A stretch of 47,192 bases of DNA from Bordetella parapertussis (GTDB lineage: Bacteria; Pseudomonadota; Gammaproteobacteria; Burkholderiales; SG8-41): contig CAMCYP010000029.1 in the NCBI GenBank assembly GCA_945885345.1, positions 1 to 47,192 on the forward strand, written 5' to 3'. Shown here piece by piece: positions 34,815-43,489 of this stretch. Under the pieces are notes generated by a model, which saw nothing but the letters and a program-made list of their open reading frames with translations, was not told where the DNA came from and did not search any database. The position numbers and the translations under genes are program-made. Every line of letters begins with the position of its first letter. Position 1 is the stretch's first letter.

Positions 34815-36335
34815 TTACCAAGTGTAAGTCACGCTATACCGTACCACAGCCTCCGCCCCCGCAGCCACTTTCACCGGAAACGTAACCGTCCGCGCATCGT
34901 CCTTGCGATAGTCATGCGTCTTGCTGGAAATGTTCCAGTTGGTCCAGCGATAGAGGTTTTCCTTGACCATCACTGTCACCACTTCCTTTTTCTGGTTGCG
35001 CACTTTGATTTCGATTTCTTCGGTCATGGTTTTGCGTGAAGTATCGACTGTGAAGTTGACCTGACGGCGTTCGCCGACGACGTCGAAGGCGGAGCCGAGT
35101 TTGATCAGTACCTGCTCGTTGCGCGCAGTATGGTCGATGCTGTCTTCGCCGATGAATTCCAGGGTTTTGTCGGACTCATCGAGTTTCGACACGCGGATGC
35201 GGCCTGCGGGCAGCGGCATGCCCATGTTCTGCTCCCTGGCGTTTTTGAAGCTCAGATAAACATCGACCTTCTTGTTGCTCTGCACGCCGTAGTTGCGATC
35301 GGTGGCCGGGCTGCCGTAGGGGCGCATGCCGGCGGCACCGTAATACACCAGATTTTTTTCGCAAGGCACGGCGCGGGCGGCCGGGAACAGTTCGATCTGT
35401 TTGGTGGAGTTGTCGGGCAGCGTGGTCGGGCGGCCCAGGGTGTAGAGGTGGTATTCGAAAAAGGCTTTTTCCTCAAAACCCTTGGCACTCATTTCCATCG
35501 CCATGCCGCTGCGTGCGGCCGGTGCTGCATAGACACGGCCCTGTGGCTGTGCGCGCTGCACGTCGCCAGCGACGAGTTTCAGTCTGGCATCGGGATAACT
35601 TGCGCCGGACTGGTTGACGATGCTGACCCAGGCGGCGACGTCGAGTTTGCAGCTGTTGGCGTTGGCGCCTTCCTGATAGGTGACGTTGTAGTCGGTCCAC
35701 CAGGTGATGCCGGTGGTCTGGTACGAGACCTGGGCGTTGTGGGTACCGGCGCGGTTGGCGCTGACGTCCCACACCAGCGTCGGGCGGGTGATCAGGCCGC
35801 CGGGGAGTTCGGGCAGGCGTACGCCCGAGTTGTAGGGCAGGGTCTGGATGCTGCCGTCATCGCGTTTCAGCACCAGCCCGTCGTCGGTCGTTGACAGCAG
35901 GGTGCCGGCAAAGGACTCCGTACCGCTGCCGCGCACCTGGTCGACGCTGATGCGGCGGTCTACGTATTTTTGCAGCAGTTTTTTTGTGTTGACCAGGTCG
36001 AACTGGAAATTCTGTTCAATGACGCTGGTGCCTGCCGGATCGGTCAGCGACTGGAAACTGACCGTGGTCGGGTCGATCAATCCGGCGACATCGGTGAAAC
36101 GCACGGTGTTACGGCCGCGGTTGAGGGCGAGCTCACGCTGCTGGCGTACCACGGCATAGCCCGGAACGGGCTGGCCGTTGCCGTCGCCGCGGTAAAGTTC
36201 CGGCGGCACGGCACCAGGGCGCCCGGTGCTGTAGATGGTCAGGGCATTGCCGCTGGTGTTGTTCTGCGCGGCGGTGATCCGGGGCAGCGCGGCGAGGATG
36301 GCAGCACTGATCAGGGAGATCGTTAGTGATTTCAT
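34815..36335 (-). CDS. DUF4139 domain-containing exported protein
   Basis: This 506-residue protein has a signal peptide (MKSLTISLISAAILAALPRITAAQ) and a beta-rich mature part. The central and C-terminal regions match DUF4139: TTGITWWTDYNVTY, DARLKLVAGDVQRA and the C-terminal VTVMVKENLYRWTNWNIS with RYSVTYTW at the end. The function is unknown; family members are secreted or outer-surface proteins. It is monocistronic and divergent from the LOG gene across a 148-base gap that should hold both promoters. Confidence 0.88.
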   Translation of the reverse strand: MKSLTISLISAAILAALPRITAAQNNTSGNALTIYSTGRPGAVPPELYRGDGNGQPVPGYAVVRQQRELALNRGRNTVRFTDVAGLIDPTTVSFQSLTDPAGTSVIEQNFQFDLVNTKKLLQKYVDRRISVDQVRGSGTESFAGTLLSTTDDGLVLKRDDGSIQTLPYNSGVRLPELPGGLITRPTLVWDVSANRAGTHNAQVSYQTTGITWWTDYNVTYQEGANANSCKLDVAAWVSIVNQSGASYPDARLKLVAGDVQRAQPQGRVYAAPAARSGMAMEMSAKGFEEKAFFEYHLYTLGRPTTLPDNSTKQIELFPAARAVPCEKNLVYYGAAGMRPYGSPATDRNYGVQSNKKVDVYLSFKNAREQNMGMPLPAGRIRVSKLDESDKTLEFIGEDSIDHTARNEQVLIKLGSAFDVVGERRQVNFTVDTSRKTMTEEIEIKVRNQKKEVVTVMVKENLYRWTNWNISSKTHDYRKDDARTVTFPVKVAAGAEAVVRYSVTYTW

Positions 36336-36483
36336 CGTGCTTCCTTTAAAAGTCGGTCAACCGGTATAAACGGATCATCCGCGGAAATGGGGTCAAGTAG
36401 CGGGTCGGGGACTGAAAAAAAGCGGATCGTCTACAATCGACCGCCTGCAGTTCAAGGTCAAAACACAAGGTCGAAGAATTCAT

Positions 36484-37068
36484 ATGCCCATTAAAAGTGT
36501 CTGCATTTTCTGCGGTTCCAACACCGGCAGGGACGAAGTGTATGCCGAAGTGACGCGCGCGCTGGTGCGCACGCTGGCGGCGGCCGGCATCAAAATCGTT
36601 TTTGGCGGTGGCAAGGTCGGCTTGATGGGAGTGGTTGCGGAAACTGCGATTGCGGCCAAGGCCCATGTGATTGGCGTCACGCCGCGCCGCCTGCTGGAGC
36701 ATGAAGTGGTGCACAAAGGTCTGACTGAGCTGTTCGTGGTTGATTCCCTGCATGAACGCAAAGTCATGATGACCCAGATGGCCGATGCCTTCATCGTGCT
36801 GCCGGGTGGCATGGGCACCATGGATGAAACCTTCGAGGTGCTGACGCTGACCCAGCTCGGTGTGCACCGCAAGGCCTGCGGCCTGCTCAATGTTGCCGGC
36901 TTTTATGACCGTTTGGTGGGTTTTCTTGATCATGCCGTGGCCGAACGCTTTATCCGTGTCGAGCACCGCGGCATGATCGTGATCGAGACCGATCCTCTGC
37001 GTTTGCTCGAAGGCCTGCAGAACTGGACCATGCCTGAAGTCAGCAAGTGGATGGACCGCAAGCCCTGA
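36484..37068 (+). CDS. LOG family protein (nucleoside 5'-monophosphate phosphoribohydrolase)
   Basis: This 194-residue Rossmann-like enzyme has FCGSNTG near the N-terminus and the signature PGGMGTMDETFEVLT, where the glycine loop and Glu bind phosphoribosyl and act in hydrolysis. LOG enzymes cleave cytokinin riboside or other nucleoside monophosphates to base and ribose 5-phosphate; in non-plant bacteria AMP or general purine salvage is the likely role. The start at 36484 directly precedes the first strand. It is upstream of, but separated from, soeA. Confidence 0.9.
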   Translation: MPIKSVCIFCGSNTGRDEVYAEVTRALVRTLAAAGIKIVFGGGKVGLMGVVAETAIAAKAHVIGVTPRRLLEHEVVHKGLTELFVVDSLHERKVMMTQMADAFIVLPGGMGTMDETFEVLTLTQLGVHRKACGLLNVAGFYDRLVGFLDHAVAERFIRVEHRGMIVIETDPLRLLEGLQNWTMPEVSKWMDRKP

Positions 37069-37169
37069 GGGCCAACCCCGCTTTAATGGGGCTATAAGTA
37101 ATTTCGACACAGCGGGCGGGGCGCCGGACCTAAAATGTGCTCTTCGTTTTGCGAGTGAAACTGCCAGCC

Positions 37170-40061
37170 ATGAACGCCCGCCTGCAGGCCACGCCAGACC
37201 AGGTCGAAACCAAAAACACCACCTGTTACATGTGCGCCTGCCGCTGCGGCATCCGTGTGCACCTGAAAAACGGCGAGGTGCGCTACATCGAGGGCAATCC
37301 CGAGCATCCGCTGAACCAGGGCGTGATCTGCGCCAAGGGCGCCTCCGGCATCATGAAGCAGTATTCGCCGGCACGGCTGACGCAGCCCTTGCGGCGCAAG
37401 GCGGGCGCGGAACGCGGCGCGGGCGAGTTTGAGCCGATCAGCTGGGACGAAGCATTCAGCCTGATGGAAGAGCGCCTGCGCAAAATCCGCGCCACCGATC
37501 CGAAAAAATTCGCGCTGTTCACTGGTCGCGACCAGATGCAGGCGCTGACCGGCATGTTCGCGCGCCAGTTCGGCACACCGAACTACGCAGCGCATGGCGG
37601 GTTCTGTTCGGTGAACATGGCCGCCGGCATGATCTATACGATCGGTGGCAGTTTCTGGGAATTCGGCGGACCTGATCTGGACCGTGCCAGACTGTTCGTG
37701 ATGATCGGCACTGCGGAAGACCATCACTCCAATCCGTTGAAGATCGCGCTGTCGAAATTCAAGCGTGGCGGCGGCCGCTTCATTTCGATCAACCCGGTGC
37801 GTACCGGCTATTCGGCGATTGCCGACGAGTGGGTGCCCATCCGTCCCGGTACCGATGGTGCGTTGCTGCTCGCGTTGACACACGAGATCATCAATACCGG
37901 ACTGTATGACCGTGACTTCCTCGCGCGTTACACCAATGCCGGTTACCTGATCAATATCGATCCGGCAAGTGCGCAACACGGCATGCCGGTACGCTCGGGT
38001 GAAGTGCCGAAGGGCGACAACCCCGATCATCGTCATGACCAATTATGGTGGGATCGGCATACTGCGCGTGCATTGCCCAATCACACACCCGGTGCTGATC
38101 CGGCACTGCTCGGCGACTATCGCCTGGAAGACGGCACTCCGGTAAAGCCGGCATTCCAGTTGTTGCTGGAGCGGGTCAAGGAATACACGCCCGAGTGGGC
38201 GGAGGGCATCACCGGCATACCGGCGGCACGCATCCGCCGGCTGGCGCACGAAATGGGTATCACCGCACGCGATCAGAAAATCGAGTTGCCGATCGCGTGG
38301 ACCGATTCGTGGGGGCAGGAACACGACACCGTCACCGGCAACCCGGTGGCCTTCCATGCGATGCGTGGCCTGGCCGCGCATTCCAACGGTTTTCATACGG
38401 TGCGTTCGCTGGCGATCCTGATGTCGGTGCTCGGGACCATCGACCGCCCCGGTGGTTTTCGTCACAAGGCGCCGTTCCCGCGTGCGATTCCCCCGGTGGC
38501 CAAACCGCCGAAGGGGCCGGAGGCGGTGCGGCCGGATACGCCGCTCGCCGGGCTTGCGCTGGGCTGGCCGGCGGGACCTGATGATTTGTTTGTCGATGCA
38601 GACGGCGGGCCGGTGCGCATCGACAAGGCGTTCTCCTGGGAGTATCCGCTGGCCGTGCACGGCATGATGCATAACGTGATCACCAACGCCTGGCGCGGCG
38701 ACCCGTACGGAATCGACACGCTGATGATTTTCATGGCCAATATGGCATGGAACTCGACGATGAATACCGTCGAGGTGCGCAAGATGCTCAATGATCGCGA
38801 CGGGAACGGCGAATACAAAATTCCGTTCCTGATCGTCTGTGATGCCTTCCAGTCGGAGACGACCGCATTCGCCGACCTGGTATTGCCGGACACTACGTAT
38901 CTCGAACGCCACGACGTGATGTCCATGCTCGACCGGCCGATCTCGGAATTCGACGGACCGGCGGACTCGGTGCGCATCCCGGTGGTGCCGCCCAAGGGTG
39001 AATGCAAACCGTTCCAGGAAGTGCTGATCGAGCTGGCGTCGCGGCTCAAGTTTCCGGCTTTTGTGACGGCTGATGGTGCGCGCAAATATCGTGACTACCC
39101 GGATTTCATCATCAATTACGAAACCGAGCCCGGCTCGGGCATCGGTTTCCTTGCCGGCTGGCGCGGGCGTGACGGCGAGAAGACGATGATCGGCGAGCCC
39201 AACCCGCGACAGTGGGAGATGTACGAAAAGAACAACTGCGTGTTCCACCAGCGTCTTCCGCGTTCGTATCAGTACATGCGCAACTGGAATCAGGGCTATC
39301 ACGAGTGGGCACAGCGCACGCGGGTGCGCCGCTACACGGATCCCGTCGTGATCCAGATCTATTCCGAGGTGCTGCAGAAATTCCGCATGGCGGCCGAAGG
39401 GCGCGGCGAATCCGGGCGCCGTCCGCCGGCCCACCTGCGGGAACGTATTGCGATGTACTGCGATCCCTTGCCGTTTTATTACGCGCCGCTGGAAGTACAG
39501 GCGACCGATACCACGCAGTATCCACTGGCGGCGATTACCCAGCGGCCGATGGCCATGTACCACTCCTGGGATTCGCAGAATGCCTGGCTGCGCCAGATAC
39601 ATGCGCATAACTATTTGTTTATAAATGGAAAAACGGCAAGCTCTTGCGGCGTCGCTGATGACGACTGGATCTGGGTCGAATCGATGCATGGCCGCGTGCG
39701 CTGCATGTGCCGGGTCAGCGAGGCGGTGGAGCCCGGCACCGTGTGGACCTGGAACGCGATCGGCAAGGCGCAGGGCGCATGGCATCTCGCGCCGGATGCC
39801 AATGAAGCGCAGCGCGGCTTTTTGCTGAATCATGTGATTGCCGATGAACTGCCGGCAGCCGGTGGCCGGCGCATGTCCAACTCCGATCCGGTGACCGGAC
39901 AGGCCGGCTGGTATGACGTGCGCGTACGCATCCGCAAAGCCGGTGTCGATGAACCGGCGGAAACTTCGCCGCAGTTTGCGCCGCTGCCTGCCGCACCCGG
40001 AACCAGCAAGGTGAGAAAACTGTGGCAGGCGTTTGTCGCAGGTAAAGGAGATTACAAATGA
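37170..40061 (+). CDS. soeA: Molybdopterin oxidoreductase, SoeA-type quinone-linked sulfite dehydrogenase subunit
   Basis: This protein of about 963 residues is a complex iron-sulfur molybdoenzyme. The N-terminal cluster site CYMCACRC with a later VICAKG supplies Cys19, Cys22, Cys26 and Cys54. The pterin domain has FTGRDQMQALTGMFAR, and the residue placed to ligate Mo is Cys146 in GGFCSVNMAAG, so no selenocysteine is involved. With a four-cluster ferredoxin and a DmsC-type anchor next to it, and lengths close to Allochromatium SoeA/B/C, sulfite oxidation in the cytoplasm feeding the quinone pool is most likely. Polysulfide, thiosulfate or DMSO-type reductases are alternatives. There is no Tat signal. 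ATG at 37170 is preferred over GTG at 37137. Confidence 0.75.
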   Translation: MNARLQATPDQVETKNTTCYMCACRCGIRVHLKNGEVRYIEGNPEHPLNQGVICAKGASGIMKQYSPARLTQPLRRKAGAERGAGEFEPISWDEAFSLMEERLRKIRATDPKKFALFTGRDQMQALTGMFARQFGTPNYAAHGGFCSVNMAAGMIYTIGGSFWEFGGPDLDRARLFVMIGTAEDHHSNPLKIALSKFKRGGGRFISINPVRTGYSAIADEWVPIRPGTDGALLLALTHEIINTGLYDRDFLARYTNAGYLINIDPASAQHGMPVRSGEVPKGDNPDHRHDQLWWDRHTARALPNHTPGADPALLGDYRLEDGTPVKPAFQLLLERVKEYTPEWAEGITGIPAARIRRLAHEMGITARDQKIELPIAWTDSWGQEHDTVTGNPVAFHAMRGLAAHSNGFHTVRSLAILMSVLGTIDRPGGFRHKAPFPRAIPPVAKPPKGPEAVRPDTPLAGLALGWPAGPDDLFVDADGGPVRIDKAFSWEYPLAVHGMMHNVITNAWRGDPYGIDTLMIFMANMAWNSTMNTVEVRKMLNDRDGNGEYKIPFLIVCDAFQSETTAFADLVLPDTTYLERHDVMSMLDRPISEFDGPADSVRIPVVPPKGECKPFQEVLIELASRLKFPAFVTADGARKYRDYPDFIINYETEPGSGIGFLAGWRGRDGEKTMIGEPNPRQWEMYEKNNCVFHQRLPRSYQYMRNWNQGYHEWAQRTRVRRYTDPVVIQIYSEVLQKFRMAAEGRGESGRRPPAHLRERIAMYCDPLPFYYAPLEVQATDTTQYPLAAITQRPMAMYHSWDSQNAWLRQIHAHNYLFINGKTASSCGVADDDWIWVESMHGRVRCMCRVSEAVEPGTVWTWNAIGKAQGAWHLAPDANEAQRGFLLNHVIADELPAAGGRRMSNSDPVTGQAGWYDVRVRIRKAGVDEPAETSPQFAPLPAAPGTSKVRKLWQAFVAGKGDYK

Positions 40062-40789
40062 CCCAACTCGCGTTGGTCATCGACCTCAACGTCTGCGTCG
40101 GCTGCCATGCCTGCGTCACCAGTTGCAAGGAATGGAATACTTCCGGCGCAGCCGGCTTCATGTCGGATGACAATCCGTACGACCGTGATCCCACCGGCAC
40201 GTTTTTCAACCGCGTGCAGACCTTCGAGGTCGGTGAATTTCCGAATACGCAGACCGTACATTTCCCCAAATCCTGTCTGCATTGCGAAGATCCGCCCTGC
40301 GTGCCGGTATGCCCGACCGGCGCCAGCTACAAGCGCCCGGAAGACGGCATCGTGCTGGTGGATTACGACAAATGCATCGGCTGCAAATACTGCGCCTGGG
40401 CCTGTCCGTATGGTGTGCGCGAAATCGACGAGCACCAGAAGGTGATGAAGAAGTGCACCTTGTGTGTGGACCGCATTTATGACGCGAAACTGCCGGAGGC
40501 CGAGCGCAAGCCCGCCTGCGTGCTGGCCTGTCCGACCAATGCGCGGCTCTACGGCGACATACACGATGAAGAGTCGGTGGTGTCAAAAGCCATCCGCGAG
40601 AACTCGGGTTACGCATTGATGCCGGAATGGGGTACTCAGCCGGCCAATCACTACCTGCCGCGCCGTAAAACGAATATGCGCATTCATGAAGACGAACTCG
40701 AACGCGCCGATAATCCGCTGAAGATCGATGGTCGATTGCCGCGGCCCGGCGTCAAGGATCCGTCGCTGGATGACGTGACTTCATGGTAA
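40058..40789 (+). CDS. soeB: Four-cluster 4Fe-4S ferredoxin subunit (SoeB type)
   Basis: This 243-residue electron-transfer subunit binds four [4Fe-4S] clusters, with motifs CVGCHACVTSCKEWN, CLHCEDPPCVPVCPTGASY, CIGCKYCAWACPYGVRE and CTLCVDR with ACVLACPTNARLYGD. It passes electrons between the Mo subunit and the membrane anchor. The ATG at 40058 overlaps the soeA stop (ATGA) and has AAGGAG just upstream. All cysteines of the DmsB/NrfC/SoeB pattern are in place. Confidence 0.88.
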   Translation: MTQLALVIDLNVCVGCHACVTSCKEWNTSGAAGFMSDDNPYDRDPTGTFFNRVQTFEVGEFPNTQTVHFPKSCLHCEDPPCVPVCPTGASYKRPEDGIVLVDYDKCIGCKYCAWACPYGVREIDEHQKVMKKCTLCVDRIYDAKLPEAERKPACVLACPTNARLYGDIHDEESVVSKAIRENSGYALMPEWGTQPANHYLPRRKTNMRIHEDELERADNPLKIDGRLPRPGVKDPSLDDVTSW

Positions 40790-40802
40790 GCGGGAGCAAG
40801 GC

Positions 40803-41741
40803 ATGAATCCGGCGCTCTCGGTCATCCTGCTGACTACGCTGATCGGTGCCGGGCAGGGTTTGTTCCTCGCGTTGTTTGTCATTGAAGCGGTGGCGGCAGC
40901 GGGCGTGGTGGCAGGGCCTGTGCCGGCGTTTTACTGGACCGGCAGTGTGTTGTCGCTGCTGTTGCTGGGTGGCGGTCTGCTGGCTTCGTTTTTTCATCTC
41001 GGGCATCCGGAGCGGGCGTGGCGAGCGGCGGCAATGTGGCGCACCTCGTGGCTGTCACGCGAGGTCATCGTGCTGCCGGCGTTCATGGCACTGGTCGCAG
41101 CCTATGGCTGGGCGCACTGGCAGAGTGTTTCCGCAACGTTGCTGCTGGGGGGCGCAGGAGTGGTGTTGTGCCTGGGGCTGTTCCTGTGCACGGGCATGAT
41201 CTACGCCTGTATCAAGTTCCTGCAGGAATGGGCATCGCCACTGACGCTGGTCAACTTCACGATCCTCGGCTGCGCCTCCGGTGTCACGCTGGCAGCGGCA
41301 CTGGCCGGGTATCGCGGCGAAACGTTCACCGGCTGTGTCGGCGTCTGGGCCATTGCATTAACGCTTGTGGGCCTCGCGACGCGTGTTGCCGCGCTGTGGC
41401 GCAATGCCGGACTGAGGCCACGTTCCAGCCTGCAGACGGCCATCGGCATCAAACATCCGAAAATCGCGCAGAAATCCCAGGGGTTCATGGGCGGGTCATT
41501 CAATACCCGTGAATTTTTTCACGGCCGCAGCCCGGGCGCCCTGCGCGCGGTGAAATGGCTGTTTCTGGCCTGCGCCTTCGTGATCCCGGTGCTGTTACTG
41601 GCTACGGCTCTTGTAGTGCCGTCACCGGTCCTGCTGTGGCTGGCCTGTGCAGTGCAGTTCGGCGGGCTGATCGCCGAGCGCTGGTTCTTTTTTGCCCAAG
41701 CCAATCACCCGCAAAACCTTTATTATCAGGCGGTCTCCTGA
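40803..41741 (+). CDS. soeC: DmsC-type membrane anchor subunit (SoeC type)
   Basis: This 312-residue hydrophobic protein with about eight membrane helices belongs to the DmsC family of quinone-interacting anchors. Visible landmarks are FHLGHPERAWRAA near residue 62-74, RTSWLSREV, and a C-terminal RWFFFAQANHPQNLYYQ. It has a GGGAGC ribosome site and starts 13 bases after soeB. It completes the soeABC set and anchors the catalytic subunits on the cytoplasmic face. Confidence 0.85.
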   Translation: MNPALSVILLTTLIGAGQGLFLALFVIEAVAAAGVVAGPVPAFYWTGSVLSLLLLGGGLLASFFHLGHPERAWRAAAMWRTSWLSREVIVLPAFMALVAAYGWAHWQSVSATLLLGGAGVVLCLGLFLCTGMIYACIKFLQEWASPLTLVNFTILGCASGVTLAAALAGYRGETFTGCVGVWAIALTLVGLATRVAALWRNAGLRPRSSLQTAIGIKHPKIAQKSQGFMGGSFNTREFFHGRSPGALRAVKWLFLACAFVIPVLLLATALVVPSPVLLWLACAVQFGGLIAERWFFFAQANHPQNLYYQAVS

Positions 41742-41763
41742 ACCCTCTGGCCCCAGCAGTCCG

Positions 41764-42090
41764 ATGCCGCCGTTACAAGTCATCCGCAGTCATGCCCGCC
41801 GCACTTTTCAATCCGTCAGCAATCTGACGCAGCGTGAAAAGCAGCGTCTGCTGGCAGAAATGCAACAGACGCGAGGTGTAGTGCCCATCCTGATGAAGCC
41901 GCGTAACGGCCAGCGCTGGTCCAGCGAAGATCGTTTGCTGCTGCGCGATCACCTGGGCCGATTGTCGCGGCTGAGTCCTTATCTGGTGCTGGTAGTGATG
42001 CCCGGGGGATTTTTCATGCTGCCGGTGTTCGCTTGGTGGCTGGACCGCCGTCGCACACGCGTGCGCACACCAACGGCACCGCACTCATAG
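41764..42090 (+). CDS. LETM1-like small protein
   Basis: This 108-residue protein has a basic helical N-terminal part (NLTQREKQRLLAEMQQ) and a C-terminal hydrophobic segment SPYLVLVVMPGGFFMLPVFAWWLDRR. The latter resembles the LETM1-type PGG..LLP...W motif seen in small bacterial proteins. The function is unknown. The ATG at 41764 begins 22 bases after soeC, so it probably rides on the soe transcript. Upstream in-frame sequence overlaps soeC and is not needed. Confidence 0.6.
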   Translation: MPPLQVIRSHARRTFQSVSNLTQREKQRLLAEMQQTRGVVPILMKPRNGQRWSSEDRLLLRDHLGRLSRLSPYLVLVVMPGGFFMLPVFAWWLDRRRTRVRTPTAPHS

Positions 42091-42100
42091 GCCTGGCCCG

Positions 42101-42676
42101 ATGACCGCAATCTGGTACTTGCTGGTACTGGCCCCGTTCATCGTCATTCCTATCCTGTGGTGGAGCCACCGCCGCAAGGCTGCGGAGCGAGACAGCGCTG
42201 CAGACGCCAGGTGGCGAGAACTGGTCAGCGCTGCAAAAGCGGATCCTGCCGTCACGCAAACGGCGACGCCGGTAACACCGACGGCAGCCCGTGCCGGTTA
42301 CGCACGGCGGGCGCGAACGCTCGATCCAGTGCAGACCGTGCTCTATTACCTGCTGAAAAACGGTTTACCCGACCATGAAGTGATGCCCCAGGTCGTGCTG
42401 GCGAGCGTGCTGGAGGTGCCGGCGGAGGTCACCGGCAGCGAGCGGGAACAGCGTTTGCGCAGCCTCACCCAGCACACTGTTGATTTTGTGATTTGCAACA
42501 AGGCGCTGCAGCCGGTGGCGGTGATCGAGTTGACGGTGCACGAACCGACAGCACGGGCGCCGGCGGAGGACTTCAAAACCGGCAGCCTGGCTGCGGCCGG
42601 TATTCGTCACCTGCGGCTGTCGCGCAAGGAATTGCCCAAACGCGAAGCGGTGCGTTCGCTGGTGCTGGGCGGATAA
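42101..42676 (+). CDS. DUF2726 domain protein with N-terminal membrane helix
   Basis: This 191-residue protein has one N-terminal transmembrane helix (TAIWYLLVLAPFIVIPILWW), a linker and a DUF2726 domain (about 72-185) with VDFVICNKALQPVAVIEL. DUF2726 is related to restriction-endonuclease-like folds; here the D..(x)..E-L-T core is partly visible (DFVIC and VIEL). Activity is unproven. It starts 10 bases after the LETM1-like gene and converges with marC. Confidence 0.7.
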   Translation: MTAIWYLLVLAPFIVIPILWWSHRRKAAERDSAADARWRELVSAAKADPAVTQTATPVTPTAARAGYARRARTLDPVQTVLYYLLKNGLPDHEVMPQVVLASVLEVPAEVTGSEREQRLRSLTQHTVDFVICNKALQPVAVIELTVHEPTARAPAEDFKTGSLAAAGIRHLRLSRKELPKREAVRSLVLGG

Positions 42677-42691
42677 GAAACCCCGGCAGGA

Positions 42692-43327
42692 TCACCGCAG
42701 CTGCGCGGCAATTTCGCGCAGCCAGCTGCCGCCGCCGTCGAGGATCATTTCCACGGCGATGGTGCCGATCAGCAGTGCGGATATCCGGCCTACCACTTCC
42801 ATGTAACGGTCGATCAGTCGCGCATTGCGTTCCTTGACATAGTCGTGCGCCAGTTTGAGCGCGATGACCAGTGTCATGGTCAGCGCGAGGGTGCCGAAAA
42901 TGACCAGTCCGGAAATGATGATGTCGTGCCGCGCGCCGATCACCACTGCGGCGCTGACGGTGCCGGGGCCGATCAGGAAGGGCATGGCGATGGAGCCGGC
43001 CAGATGTTCGGGGGCACCGCGGGTGGAGCGGATGGCGTCAACGCCGGAAAACACGAAGCGGATGCCGATCAGCAGGAAAATGATGCCGCCGAACAGTTGG
43101 AAGGAGGCGAATCGTACCTGCAGGTAATCCGTGAATATGGCTTCGCCACCCCAGGCAAACAGCCAGAACACGGCACCGCTGATCAGTGAGGCCCGCACCA
43201 GCACCCGCGATAACACCAGGCTTTTTAAATCAGTAATTAAATCAAGTAGATAAATGCTCAGCAGGAAGGGGTTGAGCAAGGCGAAGAACAGCGTGAAGGA
43301 TTGCAGCAGGGGTTGGTCGGTAAGCAC
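42692..43327 (-). CDS. MarC family integral membrane protein
   Basis: This 211-residue protein has six predicted membrane helices and the family motifs LNPFLLSIYLLDL near the N-terminus and AMPFLIGPGTVSAAVVI in the middle. MarC proteins resemble transporters; the old link to multiple antibiotic resistance has not held up. Its GTG start at 43327 lacks a clear ribosome site. It diverges from ectA across a 162-base AT-rich gap. Confidence 0.88.
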   Translation of the reverse strand: MLTDQPLLQSFTLFFALLNPFLLSIYLLDLITDLKSLVLSRVLVRASLISGAVFWLFAWGGEAIFTDYLQVRFASFQLFGGIIFLLIGIRFVFSGVDAIRSTRGAPEHLAGSIAMPFLIGPGTVSAAVVIGARHDIIISGLVIFGTLALTMTLVIALKLAHDYVKERNARLIDRYMEVVGRISALLIGTIAVEMILDGGGSWLREIAAQLR

Positions 43328-43392
43328 GTGGTGAAAAAGTCCGGTTAAGCCTAATAAATATATAACCTATTGATTATAAACAAATATATGGG

Positions 43393-43421
43393 TTGCCTCT
43401 GAGTCGATTGTCTATTATAAT
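43393..43421 (+). promoter_or_regulatory. Sigma-70-type promoter of the ectABCD operon
   Basis: TTGCCT (43393-43398) and a perfect TATAAT (43416-43421) are separated by 17 bases, the ideal spacing. Transcription should start near 43428, leaving a leader of about 60 bases before the ectA GTG. Confidence 0.75.
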
Positions 43422-43427
43422 AGACAA
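43408..43427. promoter_or_regulatory. Perfect 20-bp palindrome over the ect -10 element, probable operator
   Basis: The half-site TTGTCTATTA is followed immediately by its exact reverse complement. The centre coincides with the TATAAT of the ect promoter, so a bound dimer would block RNA polymerase. In Methylomicrobium the MarR-type repressor EctR binds a pseudopalindrome overlapping the ectABC -10 region; this site could be the equivalent, although no ectR gene is in the window. Confidence 0.65.
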
Positions 43428-43489
43428 CTCTGACCAATCCCTTGCAAATCATCGCAAGTAATTGTTTTACATAGGAATTTAGTCAGAAA

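Noticed and set aside
38043..39833. Minus-strand open frame opposite soeA (596 codons)
   Set aside because: Same reasoning: low-complexity His/Arg-rich translation opposite a clear molybdoenzyme.
37170..40061. Molybdoenzyme as a selenocysteine formate dehydrogenase
   Set aside because: No in-frame UGA is present, the Mo-site residue is Cys146, and the partner genes are DmsB- and DmsC-like, which fits SoeABC better.
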